Shown in pieces: positions 49,766 to 63,524 of a stretch of DNA of 64,000 bases. The stretch comes from Amoebidium appalachense (Eukaryota; Ichthyosporea). Position numbers and translations under genes: made by a program. The DNA lies in NCBI GenBank assembly GCA_963693365.1, contig CAVNZM010000005.1, positions 5,084,001 to 5,148,000 of the forward strand, given 5' to 3'. Position 1 is the stretch's first letter. Each line of letters opens with the position of its first letter. The notes below the pieces were generated by a model, which was not told the DNA's origin, did no database searches, and saw only the letters and a program-made list of their open reading frames with translations.

Positions 49766-50005
49766 GTACACACACACACAACCAGCGGATACCGAGTGTC
49801 CCAGGGGAGCCCGGAAAAAAAAAAAGATTTTTCTTAGTCTTTATGGTGTCTCGTAGAGAAAGTAAACCCTGATATATAATCATCACCCGACATCTATGTA
49901 CGTGATCATGATATACCGCTGAGGGGATATTCCGAGCAAAACCCTCCCATACCTGAGACTGGTCTCTCTTTGCCTCGAGTAAACAGCGTAAACCCCATGG
50001 TATAT
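47853..50005 (+). pseudogene. Non-LTR retrotransposon (LINE-type) reverse transcriptase remnant
   Basis: Plus-strand RT motifs in order, spread over several frames: FRPITLTQVIRRFFEACLLR, FIDWKTAYDSVSPVLLWETL, RGLLQGSLLSPFLFNLFIDDL, the catalytic YADD in ALLYADDLSLLARTPRRLQR, EYKYLGVPVN, and HTFVFPACEYGLPLLAAW in the connection region. The coding tail ends at 49725 (DWLEKHIITKF stop), followed by a UTR with (CA)n. Frameshifts, stops and an 18-bp palindrome at 48375-48414 inside the palm region make it non-functional. The 5' part (endonuclease, ORF1) is missing and is replaced by the inverted arm. The clade cannot be set by eye. Confidence 0.85.
48375..48414. repeat. Perfect 18-bp hairpin inside the RT remnant
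   Basis: ACACGGCCATCTAGAAAC (48375-48392), loop ACAC, then its exact reverse complement (48397-48414). It interrupts the RT frame between the LSPFLFNLFIDD and YADD motifs. Confidence 0.85.
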
Positions 50006-50530
50006 ATAGTATGGGTTCGATGCTGCTTCGGGAATAAAGGACAACTGGCGTGATTTTAAAATTAAAGAATAATGGGTACGGATCATGAAATCGGTAAAGC
50101 GTGGGTGCCGATTCACATAACCATGTATCAGGATGCATCACCGCGATCCCCCCCCCCCCCCCGGGGGGGCCCGTGATAAATTATAGCAACCGAAGCATGA
50201 TAAAGCCATATCTTACAATACTGATCTTTGATAATGTTTTCGTATAAAAACATACTCACCCGGGTTCCAGCCCCACGCTTGTACGTGTAGAGGCAGCTCT
50301 TGTTTTTTAAAAATGTAAGGTTCATGGAGGACGTCACCCTCTTGCAAGCGGCATCACCCAAGCAACTATAATTAGATTATGTACCTGTCCTGCCTTCTCC
50401 TAAATCATAGTACCTATGATAATAAGGATAGATAATTCAAAATTATAATATTAATAACAATTACAACAATAATAACAGTAATAAATAATAATAATAATTC
50501 TCAGCTGCAGTCTTTTTTTCCTACGGTGTT
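50006..50530. other. Spacer, low complexity
   Basis: It contains adjoining C and G runs at 50150-50168 and an AT-rich (AAT)n-like stretch at 50435-50500. No supported coding sequence. Confidence 0.5.
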
Positions 50531-50766
50531 CTAAAGGCACATGTTCAAGACGTGCCAGGTTGCTGCACACCTCTTGTTCTCCCCATACCTCTCTTCTTCC
50601 TCCGGTTCGGGGTCGTAATCGGTCATTGTGGCACCCTCCCCTCCACCTCTGCCTTCAAACCACAGAGCATAGAAACCAGCGAGGGTCTGATAGAGGGTGT
50701 AGTGGTGGTCTAGGGAGCCCGGAGTCTTTGAGCGTACGCTCTCTTCAGATTACATCGATTCAATGT

Positions 50767-50820
<54 letters not shown>

Positions 50821-50999
50821 CCCGGGGGGGGGGGGGGGGGTGTAGGAGCGAGCGTGCGCACTAATGGGGGGGGGGGGGGGGGGGGGACTTTTAAACATGG
50901 TACATGTGGAACAAGAAAGCGGAAGAAAAAAACAAAGAAACATAAAACGAACCTAAACAGATGCAAAAGGAAGGGACATGCTGGGGTGGGTTGCAATGG

Positions 51000-51076
<77 letters not shown>

Positions 51077-51331
51077 CGGTTGAAATGAGTCATTGATCAA
51101 GGGAGGAACTGAAATGAGGGTAAAAGGGCAGAGTAGGAAAGTTGCAAAAAGAGAAAAGCTGAGTGGAAGAGCCCCGGGTGAGGTGATGAGACAACAACAG
51201 ATGATCGAATTTACCCTCCCCCTCACCCCCCCCCCCCCCCCCCCCCCCTCCCCAAAACCCCCCGGCAAAAAAAAAAAAAAAAAAAAAAAAAGGGAAGGGG
51301 GGGGGGGGGGGGGGGGAACCCCCCCTCCCCT

Positions 51332-51367
<36 letters not shown>

Positions 51368-51859
51368 CCCCATCCCCAGCATTTCCATAAGTAGAACAGA
51401 CCAAGGAAGAAAAGAGAAAAGAAAGAGCCCAAGAAAGAAATGAAAACAATGAAAGTGAAGTAAAAGGAGAAAACGAAAGAGAAAGGGACTCTAGGGGCGC
51501 GAAAAATGGTTGCAAAGAACGGACATACCTCCCCCACAGTGCAATGCGGTTTCCAGCCAATCGTTGCAGGCCTTTATGGCCATCTCTGTAATCTGATCGG
51601 GTATGGGGGAAACACACTCGCCCTGATCCAAACGGGTAAGGAAGGCCTTTTCTGCTTCGGAATCCATCGCTGCGAGTGTGAGTGTGAGTGTGTCTCTGTC
51701 TCTCTGTCTCACTCTCTCTCTATCTCTCTCTCTCAATCTCTCTTTCTCTCTCTCTCTCTCTCGTTCCCCAACCTCTCGTCTCCCCTCTCCCCTTCTCTCA
51801 CACTTCCTTCCTCTCCCCCTCCCTCCCTCCTCTCCCTCCCCCCTGTGTGGGTGTATGTG

Positions 51860-51895
<36 letters not shown>

Positions 51896-52674
51896 TGTCT
51901 GTGTGTGTCTGTATGTTTGGTGCACATTCCTTGTGCAGCCGAGTGCATGTGGTCTGTTAGCAGTTGTGTTTTCAACCTTTGGTCTATTTTTTCGGTGTTC
52001 ATATGAACACAAAGTTTTGCCGTGCGAAGCCTTTGAAAGTTACCTGGTAGGTGGAAGGGGAAAAATAGGAAGACATTGGGTGAGTGGGTGAGTGGGTGGG
52101 TGGGTGGGGGTGGGGGAGGGGGGGGGGGGGGGGGGGGGGGGGGGACCCATTCATGCATGTAAGCGAACACTTTCAATAGTTCTTGGTTCTAACCGATTTC
52201 CAGACACCTGGAATTTTTGAACATATCCATTTTTTTTTGGGGGGGGGGGGGAGGGAGAGTAAGTAGTGGGCTAGATGTTATACCTGGAGGCAGAGTGGGT
52301 GTCTTGTTGCATAGGTAGTAGTCTAGAAGGCTGCGGAATGAGACACGGGCAGTGCCTGTGTAAGTGTGTGTCGTGTATGTGTGTGTTAACGTGTGTGTAC
52401 GTGTGTGTGTGCGTAGGTGTGTGTACGTGTACGTGGCCGTGCCTGTGCGTACGTGTGTCTGTGTGTACGTGTACGTGTGTGTGTGTTTGTATGTGTGTGT
52501 GTGTGTGTACGTGTACGCTTATGGCGCGGGCGCAGGTGTGTCTCAGTCCTCGGGTGTGGGTGTGTATGGGTTGGTGGTTGTCAATACTGATAGCAAAAAA
52601 CATCCAGGAGTTCGTCGTGCAAGTGTGACTGCTTGTCATACATGACAGTAGGGTTGAACCATCATTCCCCCCTC

Positions 52675-52711
<37 letters not shown>

Positions 52712-53263
52712 CCCCCCCTCCCCCCCCCCCCCCCCCCCCCCTCCCCCCTTCCCCCTTTCCAGCAGCTCTTTATCCATCGGACCATCCTAGTGACTCTGCT
52801 TTGTTCCGTCATTTGTTTGTGTGTGCGGGGGGGGATGGGGGGAGGGAAGGGATGGAGGGAATGGGAGGCGGTTGGGAGGGGGGGGGAATGAGGGGATGTT
52901 GGGGTGGGGAGGGGGGGGGGGGGGGGGGGGGAAGAGGGGAGGGAAGTTTTCCGATGGAAGAGAAGAGTGGGGACGGAGGAAGAGGGGGGAGGGGGGAGGG
53001 GGGGAGGGTACTTGCATGCACATGTTCTGATCTAATATCCTGGAATGGTAGGGGGATAGGGGATGTGGGAGGGGAGAGGTGTGCATGTGCGTGTGTGCCT
53101 GGGGGGGGGGGGGGGGGGGGGAGGGGGGGGGGGGGGAGGGGCGCGGGGAAAAGGGGGAGGGGGGGGGGGGGGGGGGGGCAGCTTCACCTTGGAGAATATG
53201 GTTGACGACTGCTGCCAGAGACCTGAATTTCCCAAGGGCCGTTCAATGAAGTGTTGACCCCCT

Positions 53264-53308
<45 letters not shown>

Positions 53309-53627
53309 AAAAAAACCCAAACACACACACACACACGCACAGACTCGCGCACCACCAACACACCTGCACCCAATTCAACAAGCACAAGCGAAAAGGAGAT
53401 AGAGATAGTTAACCACTGACAGCAGGCATGGCCAAAAAAAGAAGAAATAACTAAAATGTCATGAGAAGAGAGGGGTATAAACAGGGGAAGCGTACATTTT
53501 TAAATGAGAGCAGGCACACAGATGCACGTTAAGAGGCAGCCCCCCCCCCCCCCACCTCCCCCCTCCTTCTACCCACACCGTCACACCCACACGCCCGCAC
53601 ACCCACACACCCACCCAGCCAACCACA

Positions 53628-53663
<36 letters not shown>

Positions 53664-54263
53664 GGTATACCCACCCACACCCACATACACACAGACACAC
53701 ACGTACACACAGACACACAGACACATGAAGGAAGGCTGTGAGGGAGAGCAAAGAGTGCAAATTATTGAATGAGTGTTGGAAAGCGTTAAGGGGCACCTAT
53801 AATTGAGGCAAGCGAAGCCGATAAGTGGCCGCTAGATGTCTTTTTTACACTTTCTGGTTTTCTTTTCCAAAAAAAAAAACACTTCCTTGAAACAGTGGAT
53901 AAGAGCACATCCTGATGGAGCCGGTTAAAGGAACGGAGGCCAAAAAGAACAACCCATGTATGAAGGGAGGAGGTGGAGGGAGGAGGGGGGAGGAGGGAGG
54001 GGAAGGGGGGGGGGGGGGGGAGGGGGGGTTGGAGGGGGAGAGCAAGAGTGAGAAGGAAGAGTGAGAAGGTGTAAAAAGGAACACATATAGAAAAGAGAAT
54101 AACGACCAATTTAGAAGATTATAAGTACTCAATTGTTCTTTGGGTGTTTTGTTCTTCGTCTTTTGGTGTTTTATTCCTCAAACATTTTAGTCTCCCCATC
54201 TGTGTGCGTGTGTGTGTGGATGTGTGTGTGTGCGTGTGTGGACGTGTGTGCATGTGCGCGCGC

Positions 54264-54294
<31 letters not shown>

Positions 54295-55080
54295 TGTGCG
54301 CGCGCGCGCGCGCGTGTGTGTGCATGTATGTGTCTGCAAGCGTGTGTGTGCATGCGTGTGAAAGTGTGAGTGCCTGCCCATGGGCGAGTCTATGTGCTTG
54401 TGTGTGTTCGCTTGTGTTTATGAATGTGTGTTGGTGATGCCAAGGAGGGGAGAAGAGAAGGGAGGGGGAGGGGGGGGGGGGGGGAGGGGGGAGGAGAGGG
54501 GGGAAGGGGGGGCAACCAGTGCAGGTGTCAGCCCATTGCAGAGTTCTCAGTTGGGAGAGCATCCGGTCAAGGCCGGGCTGTGGGGCTGCTGCTTCAAGCG
54601 GATTGGCTTCCTCGTGGGCGGTTGCTAGGCGATGCTCCAGCTGTCCCATCAAAGCATCCAGCTGCACAAAATGGTTGGTTTTGATTGGGTTGTATCTCTG
54701 GCGTTAAAGTGGCATGACTTGATATGAGCCTCAGGCACTAATTGCACTGATATGCGCCACGGTGTGTTTTACAGGCATGTGCATATAGATTTAATAAGGG
54801 TTGTGGATATTTTGGGGCCGGCAATGTTGACATTTCATATATCTCTAGATATCGATGGACATTAAAGACGTTCATACATTTGATAAATAAACAGATAGCA
54901 GAGGCTCCTGCCCAAGCGTAGTATTTTTGAAGTGTACGTAGTAAACACAGTGTATTGCACGGCACGCCTTATGTGAGTGAAAACACGTGAAATGATGTGG
55001 GTAAGGGAGAAAAGTCATAGACAAAGTGTTCTTCATACATAGGCAAAGGTAGGACCCCCCCCCCCCCCATTCCCCCACAC

Positions 55081-55112
<32 letters not shown>

Positions 55113-55902
55113 TTGGGGGCCCCAGGTTTAGAAACCAGAGAGGCATCAAAGACATCATAATGCGGCCAGGGAAGGGGGACATAGAGGCAACGGGGGTGGG
55201 GTGGTGGTGGTGGGGGCCCGGGGGGGGGGGGGGGAGGGGGGACCTGTCGGGAGATTTTTGCTGCAAATGTGCGCTGTCTGTTTGCCTGCTTGCTGCTGCC
55301 GTGGTGCATCCGCATATTCATTGGACGGTTATCATACAGCATTGAAAGGGAGAGCAGCTATTGGTTGCTGAGGTAAGGCCTACGCATGAAAGTGACGCCA
55401 TTTCATAGGCTCTTATGAAGGATTGGTGGAATATCACGATTCCGCTGATTTTCGTCTCTAGTGTGATCTAGATCGACTCTTATTCATACAAATCCAGGGT
55501 TGGATATGTGTCCTCTGGGACAAATCTATGATCAATCCAATGGGTTCTTTAAATGCCATACTTGGTATGTAGACCGACCATCATGGATCCACTAGCTGGG
55601 TGAATGCCCAAAGTTTGGATTCACACCCGCCTACCATACGTCCAGGTTTACGAGAAATGGGATGGCGGAGAGAGAGGGATGTGTGTGTGTGTGTGAACTT
55701 GGGCACGCGCACGTGCCATTTATGTGTGATTGTGTCTGTGTGCTTATGCGTATGTGTGGGTGGGTGTGTGTGCTTGTGTGTGTGTCGTGTGTGTGCGTGC
55801 TTGTGTGTGTGGGTGTGTGTGTGGGTGTGTGTGTGTGCATGTGTGCGTGCGTGCGTGCATGAGTGCGTGCGTGCGTGCGTGTGCGCGTGCGTGCGTGCGT
55901 GC

Positions 55903-55954
<52 letters not shown>

Positions 55955-56246
55955 CGTGCGCGGGAATGTTTGTATGTGTGTCTATTTACATTTGTGTTGT
56001 GATGTTCAGAGGGGCCATTGGAATGAAGACCGGGGGGGGGGGGGGGGGGGGGGACTTTGGTCACTTGCCTTTGCAGTGACCGTGGCTGGGTGACAGAGAG
56101 CATTCATGACGACGTCATAGATACACATCCCATTGGCAGTGAGTTGGGTCTTTGTAAAAGTCATGATGACGTCGTCATCCATGAACACCCCATTCTCGGT
56201 GAGAATGTTCTTTGTATCGGCAGCATTGGTATCAGCTTGGAACAAC
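50531..56246 (-). CDS. Gene B: unrecognised protein, 7 phase-compatible exons (5' end missing)
   Basis: Exons in transcript order: 56246-56069 (GC donor, AAG/GCAAGT), 54661-54517, 53222-53188, 52628-52588, 52330-52284, 51669-51529, 50742-50531 (TAG). Phases are continuous across all six junctions, giving about 232 residues. Visible features: acidic/hydrophobic start ([20 protein letters not shown]), a probable amphipathic helix ([20 protein letters not shown]), [58 protein letters not shown] and an acidic tail (DPEPEEEER). It looks helical and soluble, with no TM segment. I do not recognise the family. The three smallest exons are the least certain, but B' shows homologous sequence for two of them. 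The start codon must lie beyond 56246. Confidence 0.62.
50767..50890. repeat. (TG)n and poly-G tracts in the last gene B intron
   Basis: TG repeats at 50767-50818 followed by G runs at 50824-50840 and 50868-50886, just upstream (in sense) of the terminal exon. Further (TG)n plus G runs are at 51000-51074. Confidence 0.93.
51225..51363. repeat. Alternating C / A / G / C / A homopolymer block
   Basis: Successive runs of C, A (about 25), G (about 18), C and A (about 38) with almost no other sequence, in a gene B intron. This order hints at slippage or template switching between runs. Confidence 0.93.
53100..53310. repeat. Poly-G and poly-C runs flanking a 35-nt exon
   Basis: G runs at 53101-53135 and 53157-53178 on one side and a C run at 53267-53306 on the other enclose the small gene B exon 53188-53222. 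Confidence 0.9.
54209..54330. repeat. (TG)n and (CG)n alternating tract
   Basis: TG repeats with two pure GC blocks (54256-54279 and 54298-54314). Alternating CG of this length is strongly Z-prone and CpG-dense. It lies in a gene B intron. Confidence 0.93.
55690..55955. repeat. (TG)n / (TGCG)n array
   Basis: TG and TGCG units, ending in pure TG at 55908-55953, in the first gene B intron seen. Confidence 0.93.
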
Positions 56247-56542
56247 CTGTCATATAACGAAATATGGGGGTCATTTAATAAACCTTCGTGTTTTGGATGA
56301 AGGAGAAGCAATTAAAAAATGGTATAGGTCGGCAAAGACAGAAATAAACTGACTGAAATAAAAGATGAGAGTATATGGTCGGGGCGGTGGAACGGTAAAA
56401 AAAATCGTAAGACCTCTTCAATCCCTCCCCTCCCCTCCCTCCCTCCCATTCCCCTTCCCCTTCCTTCCTTCCTTCCTTCCTTCTTCCCCCGTCCCCCCTC
56501 CCCCCCCCCCCTCCCCCCGCAATGCCCCCCCCCCCCCCCCCC

Positions 56543-56620
<78 letters not shown>

Positions 56621-59191
56621 AAAAAGAAAGTCCCCATCCCCACCCACCCTTTCCCCGTCTTTTCCTACTGCTCTGCAGAGTGAAACCCAGTTCCGAGTCT
56701 TGGCATGAACAGAAACCACAAAATCTGAATTTAAAAAAGTACTAAATATCGTGATAGCTAATGGATGAAGAGATAATTAGCGGGAATCCTGATTTGCTAG
56801 CTTGTCCATATCTCTATAACCAACACAAAACACATGATAATCTCAACACACACAGGCATGCACGCAGGCACGCATGCAGGCACACACACAATCATTGATT
56901 TGGATCTGTGGAGGAACATCTGTGCATTGATTTATGAGGTCTCGAGAGGGCGGGTGGCAAAAAAAAAAGGGGGGGGGGGGAGAGGGGGGGGAGGGGGTGG
57001 AGGAGGGGGGAGGGGGGGGGGGGGGGGGGTGGGGAGGGGGACCACGTGCCACCAACCCGGGAGGAGGGAGAGGCCCCACCACCCACCTGAAAGTGGGTGG
57101 GTCCCTCGGACTCCCTCCCTACCCTGGGGAGGGGCGGGGGGCGGGGGGGAGGGGGGAGGGGGGGGAAGGGGCCGGGAGGGGGTGGGGGGGAGGGCGGGGT
57201 GTCCGGCGGGGGGGGGGGGGGGGAAGGAGGGGAGGAAGGGGGGACACACACACCCCATAGGCTGCCATCATGTGACTACAGTATATCGATCAGATGACCT
57301 TATCATATCACACACGCACACATGCACATTGCACACACGCACACACGCACGTGCACATGTACAAACACACATACACACTCACACATGCATATGCACACAC
57401 ACTCTCTCTCGTTCTGGCTCTCTCTCGCTGACACGCACAAGCAAGCACAGCCACAGACGCGCGGACGCATGCGCACCCACATGTACACCGTATGCCACAT
57501 GCCAGACATGCATACACACGCACATGCATGAGCTTACCGACAGTTGACGCCCTCGTGCACGTGGCTGTCGACGTCGGTGTGTGCGTGTGTCTGGTGTGTG
57601 CATGTGTAACGTATGTGCGTGCACGTGTGTGTGTGCCTGCACGCTCGTGTGTACAAGTGTGTGAGTTTGAGTGTGTACATTCTACACATGTGGGTGGCAC
57701 TGTCGACTAGTGGTCACATGTGGCCAGTGCCACATGATGTGGGGCTGGGTTCATGACTCCCTGTACGGCCACCAATAGGAAGCTTTACTTTATAGCTCTG
57801 TTTAGTCATACAACTCTTGTATCCTATTGGTCATTTACGCAATTTTCATTCTAACCAAATATAGTAACCGAGCATCGGGGGGGCGCCGCCCCGCCGGCAT
57901 CATTTCTGGGCTTTCCGAAGTAATAGTACTGCCTAAATAAAAGTGTAGCTATGTGTATAACCAATGAGAAGTCTCTTCATATTTAATGCGGCTTATTACA
58001 GTATGTTCTGTCTACATACATACACACCTACTTATAAAGGCTTAGCTCTTCTTCAAAACTAATTATTAGTACTTGTGAGTAATGCCAGTGCATATATGGT
58101 CACGATGTTCAAGCGGAACTCCGTGTTCCACATTCCTTACATTCCAATCGCTTGGATTGGTTATCGTGCAGATCGCATTAGCCTATCATCCAGTGAACGC
58201 AAAGTTTGCAAACACTACATATTCCCTTTCAAACACTTCAACCGCTTTTTCTCGTCCCTTTCACAGCCAAGCAAAGAAAGGAAAAGTTTGGGGGAGTACG
58301 CGCTACTTATTTCTAAGAAGTTAGTAGAATATTGCCTGCGTCTGTTCTCTCTGTCTGTAGTTTTTAGCCTGGCATTTATAGACTTGACAACTCAACGTCG
58401 CCTAAAAACAACTCACTCGTAGGCATGCGTGTGCTCGGCCAAACGCAGACATATGCACACAGGCACATCGACTTCATGGTCATACACAACATGCACCTGT
58501 GTCACCTGGAGTGACCCGTTAATCTTTAAAAGAAAACAGAGAAAGTTACTCGTTTACCTTTCTATTTCTTGTAGGGTAACAATAGTTCGCGCTGTTTGTT
58601 GCATGCAAAAATGTCGCAACCGCAGGAAGACGTGTCTCTGCCTATGAGTGAGGTTTGACACCTCCCCCCTCCCCCCCCCCCCCCCCTCCCCCCTTCTTTC
58701 CCTCCCTTCTCCCCTCCCTCCCTCCCTAATCCTTTCCCCCCTCCTCCTCCCCACCTATTTCCAGCTTTCCTCCCCCCTTTTCTCTGTGTTCGGGGAAGAA
58801 ACCTCTTGACCATATATGTGACGCTTTTAGACGCGTGCGTTCCCTGCCCCCTGCTCTGCTCCCTTCTTGGAAGGTTTCCCCCGCTCCCCCACCTTCCCGC
58901 CTGTCTACCTCCTCGCTCTAAGTTGAAGCGCCGGAGCTTTTACACCTAGTGGTCGAGCTCTCTTCCTTACGCTTTCTCCAATCCAACCAACTACACAGGA
59001 AGTTTGAATGGGCGCCCTTTCTTGTGTTTTGTTTCAAGCTACTGTTTCGTCTGTCGTACTTCTTTCGAGCTTGTTGGCAAGCCCCTTCACAAACAATTCT
59101 TACCATTCACCTGGTATAGAACATATGGTATACATGCAACACACCGAGCAGAAGGCGAAGGATTATGCTGTGGTGTGTCGGCACACCCATT

Positions 59192-59225
<34 letters not shown>

Positions 59226-59505
59226 GGCGCGCGCGCGCGCACTCACACTCACACTCACACTCACTCACTCAGCATGTTCCCCAATGCACGTACACACAAC
59301 TTCGCTTCCATTCCTCACCTCCCCCCCCCCCCCCCCCCCCCCCTTCCCCTTTAAACTTCTACCCGAATTCCCGTTGCCCTTATCTCTTCCCCCCCCCCCC
59401 CCCCCCTCCCCCCCCCTCTCCCGGCCTGCCTGCCCCGCGCGCGCCGCATCAGCCCCCTTGTTCGATATCATCTTACTCCTGTGTTCAAAACACCCATCAT
59501 CAATC
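56247..59505. other. Region between gene B and the FEX gene, no gene recognised
   Basis: It contains a long poly-C/poly-A tract (56525-56625), G-rich tracts at 56967-57240 and mixed CA repeats at 57310-57530. The frame 58075-58422 (115 codons, plus strand) has no recognisable domain. A short minus-strand stretch near 57540 (HVHEGVNCR then GTAAGC) could be an upstream gene B exon but cannot be supported. Both gene 5' ends, B on the minus strand and FEX on the plus strand, should face each other here. Confidence 0.45.
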
Positions 59506-60474
59506 ATGTTGAAACGTGCTTTCATCATCAACCAGTTGCGGAGGGACCACACCACCGCAGACTTACCCCAACCCGCACCACCCGACCAAGAAGGAAGCAC
59601 AAAGCAGAAGGAGGCAGAGAAACCATCCACACAGTCCCAGGTCACTGTCCCCCCCTCCCCCCTCCCCCCCTCCCCCCCCCTCCCCCCCCCCCCCCCCCAA
59701 CCACCTTGGCCATCACCACCAAAGACACACACACGCACACACACATACACACATACACAGAAGGCGCCGCACATTCACCTCCAGACTTACAAGAGGGGTT
59801 GAGTTTCCCCCAGGCAGAAACTGGGGGGAAGGAGGGAAGGGGGACGGGGGGAGGGGGAGGAGGGATCGCCTCATTCTGCCTCTGCTCCCCCTTCCTTCCC
59901 CCTCCCCCCCCCCCCCCCCCCCCCCCCTCAAAATAAAGAAAATAAGAAAGATAGAAAAAGAAAAGGATAAACCAAGGAAAAGAAGAAAAGGAAAACAACG
60001 ACTAGAAGTACTTGTGTGTGTGTGTGTATGTAGAGGGGTGTGTGTGTGTGTGTGTGGTGGTGGATGGGAGAGGTTGGGGGGGAGGGTTGGAAGGAGAGGA
60101 GCGGGGATAGTGAGCGGAGGGGAGGGAGGGGGGTCTGGGCAAAAGGAAGAGTCTGAAAGTCGAAAAGAATTGATGAAGACTGCACAGTAGTGTTGTATCA
60201 TCAATCGGGTGGTCGAACTGAGGGTGAGACATGGGTAAAAGCAAAGAGGGGGGGGGGGGGGGGGGTTTGGAGGGGGGAAGGGAGGGGGTTGGGGGGGGGG
60301 GGGGGGGGGGGGGGAGGGGGGGGGGGGCGGGGGATGCATGCTTACATGCTTTTGCATGCACACAACAGAGATTGGGATGTGGGAAAAAAGAATGGTAAAT
60401 GGAAGTGGAGACTAGGCTTACAGACACTACAGTGACACTACATGCAAAAAAGATGGTGTGTGTGTTTGGGGGGT

Positions 60475-60533
<59 letters not shown>

Positions 60534-60688
60534 GAGGTATGAGAGAGAGAGGAGAGGGGTTCGGGGCGGGCGGGGGGAAGGGTGGGGAGATCACCACACA
60601 ATACGTTGTACAAATGCACACAGCGTGTTACTTCGTTCATGCTAGGAGATGGGTCGCATCCGTTCAGTGGTTGCACTTTCCATCCCCC

Positions 60689-60719
<31 letters not shown>

Positions 60720-61261
60720 ATATATATTTACCCCCTTCCCCCCCCCCCCCCCCCCCCCTCCTCCTCCCCCCCCCCCCTTTTTTATTGTTTAGCTTTCGCG
60801 ACTCTTCTTCCCCCCCCCCCCCCCCCCCCCTGTCCGTGGCATATAATGTCCCCCCTTCCCCCCCCTCCCCCCTCACCCCCGGCTCTCTGTGCTTTTTCAA
60901 TCCCCTCCCCCCTTTCCTGCTTTTTTCGCAAGGCATGTTGATTACGCCTTTTGTACCATGTTTGTCATTTGGTGCTCCGGTGTCCTGTGTGCTTCACACC
61001 GAAATTCTAACAGTAACAACCCCCCCCCCCCCCCCCCCCCTCCTCTCTCTCCCCCCCCCCCCCCCCCTCCCCCCCCTCCCAATGTGCAGATATCCGACTG
61101 GACTCTGATGTTCAGTTACATTGTTGTGTGGTCGTATGTTGGTGTTCTAATACGGATATACACACAGCAGATAGCAGTACGTATCCATCCCCTCCTCCCA
61201 CCCTCATCCCCACCCCTCCTTCTCTCTTTCTCCTCCCCCCCCCCCCCCCCCCCCCCCCCTT

Positions 61262-61295
<34 letters not shown>

Positions 61296-61633
61296 ATCAT
61301 CATCACCACCAGTCACCCTTCCTCCGGCTCTTCGATGGTCAACACACTGCCCAGTACCTTTCGCAAAGCACATTGCCTCTATCTTCTTTTCTCGCTCTCC
61401 CTCTCCGATCTTCCCCCCCCTCGCTCCCCCCCCCCCCCCCCTCTCCCCCCCCCCTCCCCCCCCCCCCCCCCCCCCCCCCCCCTCCCCTCGCGTTGCTTTG
61501 GTAGCCTCCATAACTCCCCTCGCCTTCCCCCCTTCCTCCGGGAATCCCCCCTCTTTCTGCCTGTTCTCTCTCTCTCGCTTGCAAGTTTTCTCCCTTCCTC
61601 CTTCGTCCCATCTGTCTAATATGTCTCCACCTA

Positions 61634-61679
<46 letters not shown>

Positions 61680-61710
61680 ATCTCCCTCAAACTCTCCCCT
61701 CCCTCCCCCC

Positions 61711-61742
<32 letters not shown>

Positions 61743-61898
61743 ACCACCACCACCACCCCTCCCCCCACTAAATTATCCATTAACTATCATGGCCACCACC
61801 ACCGCAATCCTCCCGAACGAAATCACATAAGCTGCTAATAAAGTACAACTGGAAACAGCACAATCTTGCGCAGACACACACAGACGCGCGCGCGCGCA

Positions 61899-61973
<75 letters not shown>

Positions 61974-62590
61974 CACACACACACACACACATACACACAA
62001 ACACACACACACATACGCACACACACACGCACACAAACACACACTCAGACACCCCTGTGCACACACGCATCTGTAATCATTTCACACATGTCACACGTGT
62101 GTGTGCGAAGGCACACACCCACCCACCCACACCCACACCCACTATTACTCACACTCACACGCTCTCACTCACACTTTCGATGCACATACACATCTTCACA
62201 CTCAAAAAATACACACGTACACGAACATAAACAAATGTACACACACACAAGCACACACACACACCCTCAATCCCACACCCACACCCACCCATGCACACAC
62301 ACACACCCACACCCAAACACACCCACACCCACCCATGCACACACACACACCCACACCCAAACACACCCACACCCACCCACCCACACACACCCACACACCC
62401 ACACCCACACTTGCCCATATCCACACACACACACATACGCACACACCCACACACCCACACACACACACAGAAATACACGAGCACAGAGTTCTTTGCAGCT
62501 CTTTATGCCCAGGTCATTGGCTGCCTCTGTATGGGCTTCATTCTAATGCACAAAGACGCCATCAACCCAAAGTACCCCCCCCCCCTCCCC

Positions 62591-62629
<39 letters not shown>

Positions 62630-62763
62630 CCCCATCCCCGCCCACCCCCAAGAGGATGGGCTCTGCTTAATCTGCACACTCTTTGTGTGGTTTGCACTCT
62701 GCATGGTGGTGTCCGTGATGAATGTGTAATGAGTACTCTATGACACATTCTATCTCCCCTCTT

Positions 62764-62803
<40 letters not shown>

Positions 62804-63472
62804 TATTCCTTTCCTTGTGTGCGCAAGAACATGAAAACACACACCCAGCACCATACAAAGTGTCCGAGTGCTTATATACTAAACATCGTCCGTGTAAGTT
62901 TACACAATCCCATTCACGCTCGGTGCCAGCCCCGATGGTAATTAGTATTAGTGGCGACATCCTGCATCGTTGGTGTTTGATTTCAGATTTCTCTTTTCTC
63001 TCCTTGAAACAACCCATGGCAAACTATTGTCACAGACTTTGCCATGAGCCACTTTACGTGCCATTGGTGAAGGGGGGCAAACAAATAATTGACTGCTAAT
63101 CTCATTGGTCATTTTTAAGCCGTTTGATTGGAGCGCCTTCAATATGGAAGTCAAATTTCGAAGTTCATTGGCCAATGCAAATCGATTTGCCGGGCTCTCA
63201 AATGATTGGATGCAGTGAGAGCGCTCCAATCAAACGTGTTTGCCGCGCTCTCCAATGCAAGTTTTTAAATGGAGCGCCTTTAATTAGGCAATCCGGATTA
63301 CAAAAATGATTGGTTGTCGGCAAACCTGTAAGGACCACGTGAGCCTTGAAAGTCTGTGACAATAGCCTGGGATGCACACACACACACACACGCACACACT
63401 CACAGTCACACGCACACGCACGCACACGCACGCGCACGCACAGGCACAAGCACACACACACAGACACACACA

Positions 63473-63524
<52 letters not shown>

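Noticed and set aside
57532-57563. Minus-strand HVHEGVNCR stretch with GTAAGC donor as a first gene B exon
   Set aside because: It is too short to support; no start codon or independent evidence, and the region is CA/TG-rich.
58075-58422. 115-codon plus-strand frame upstream of FEX
   Set aside because: It has no recognisable motif and no phase link to the FEX exons. It could be a small gene but cannot be supported.
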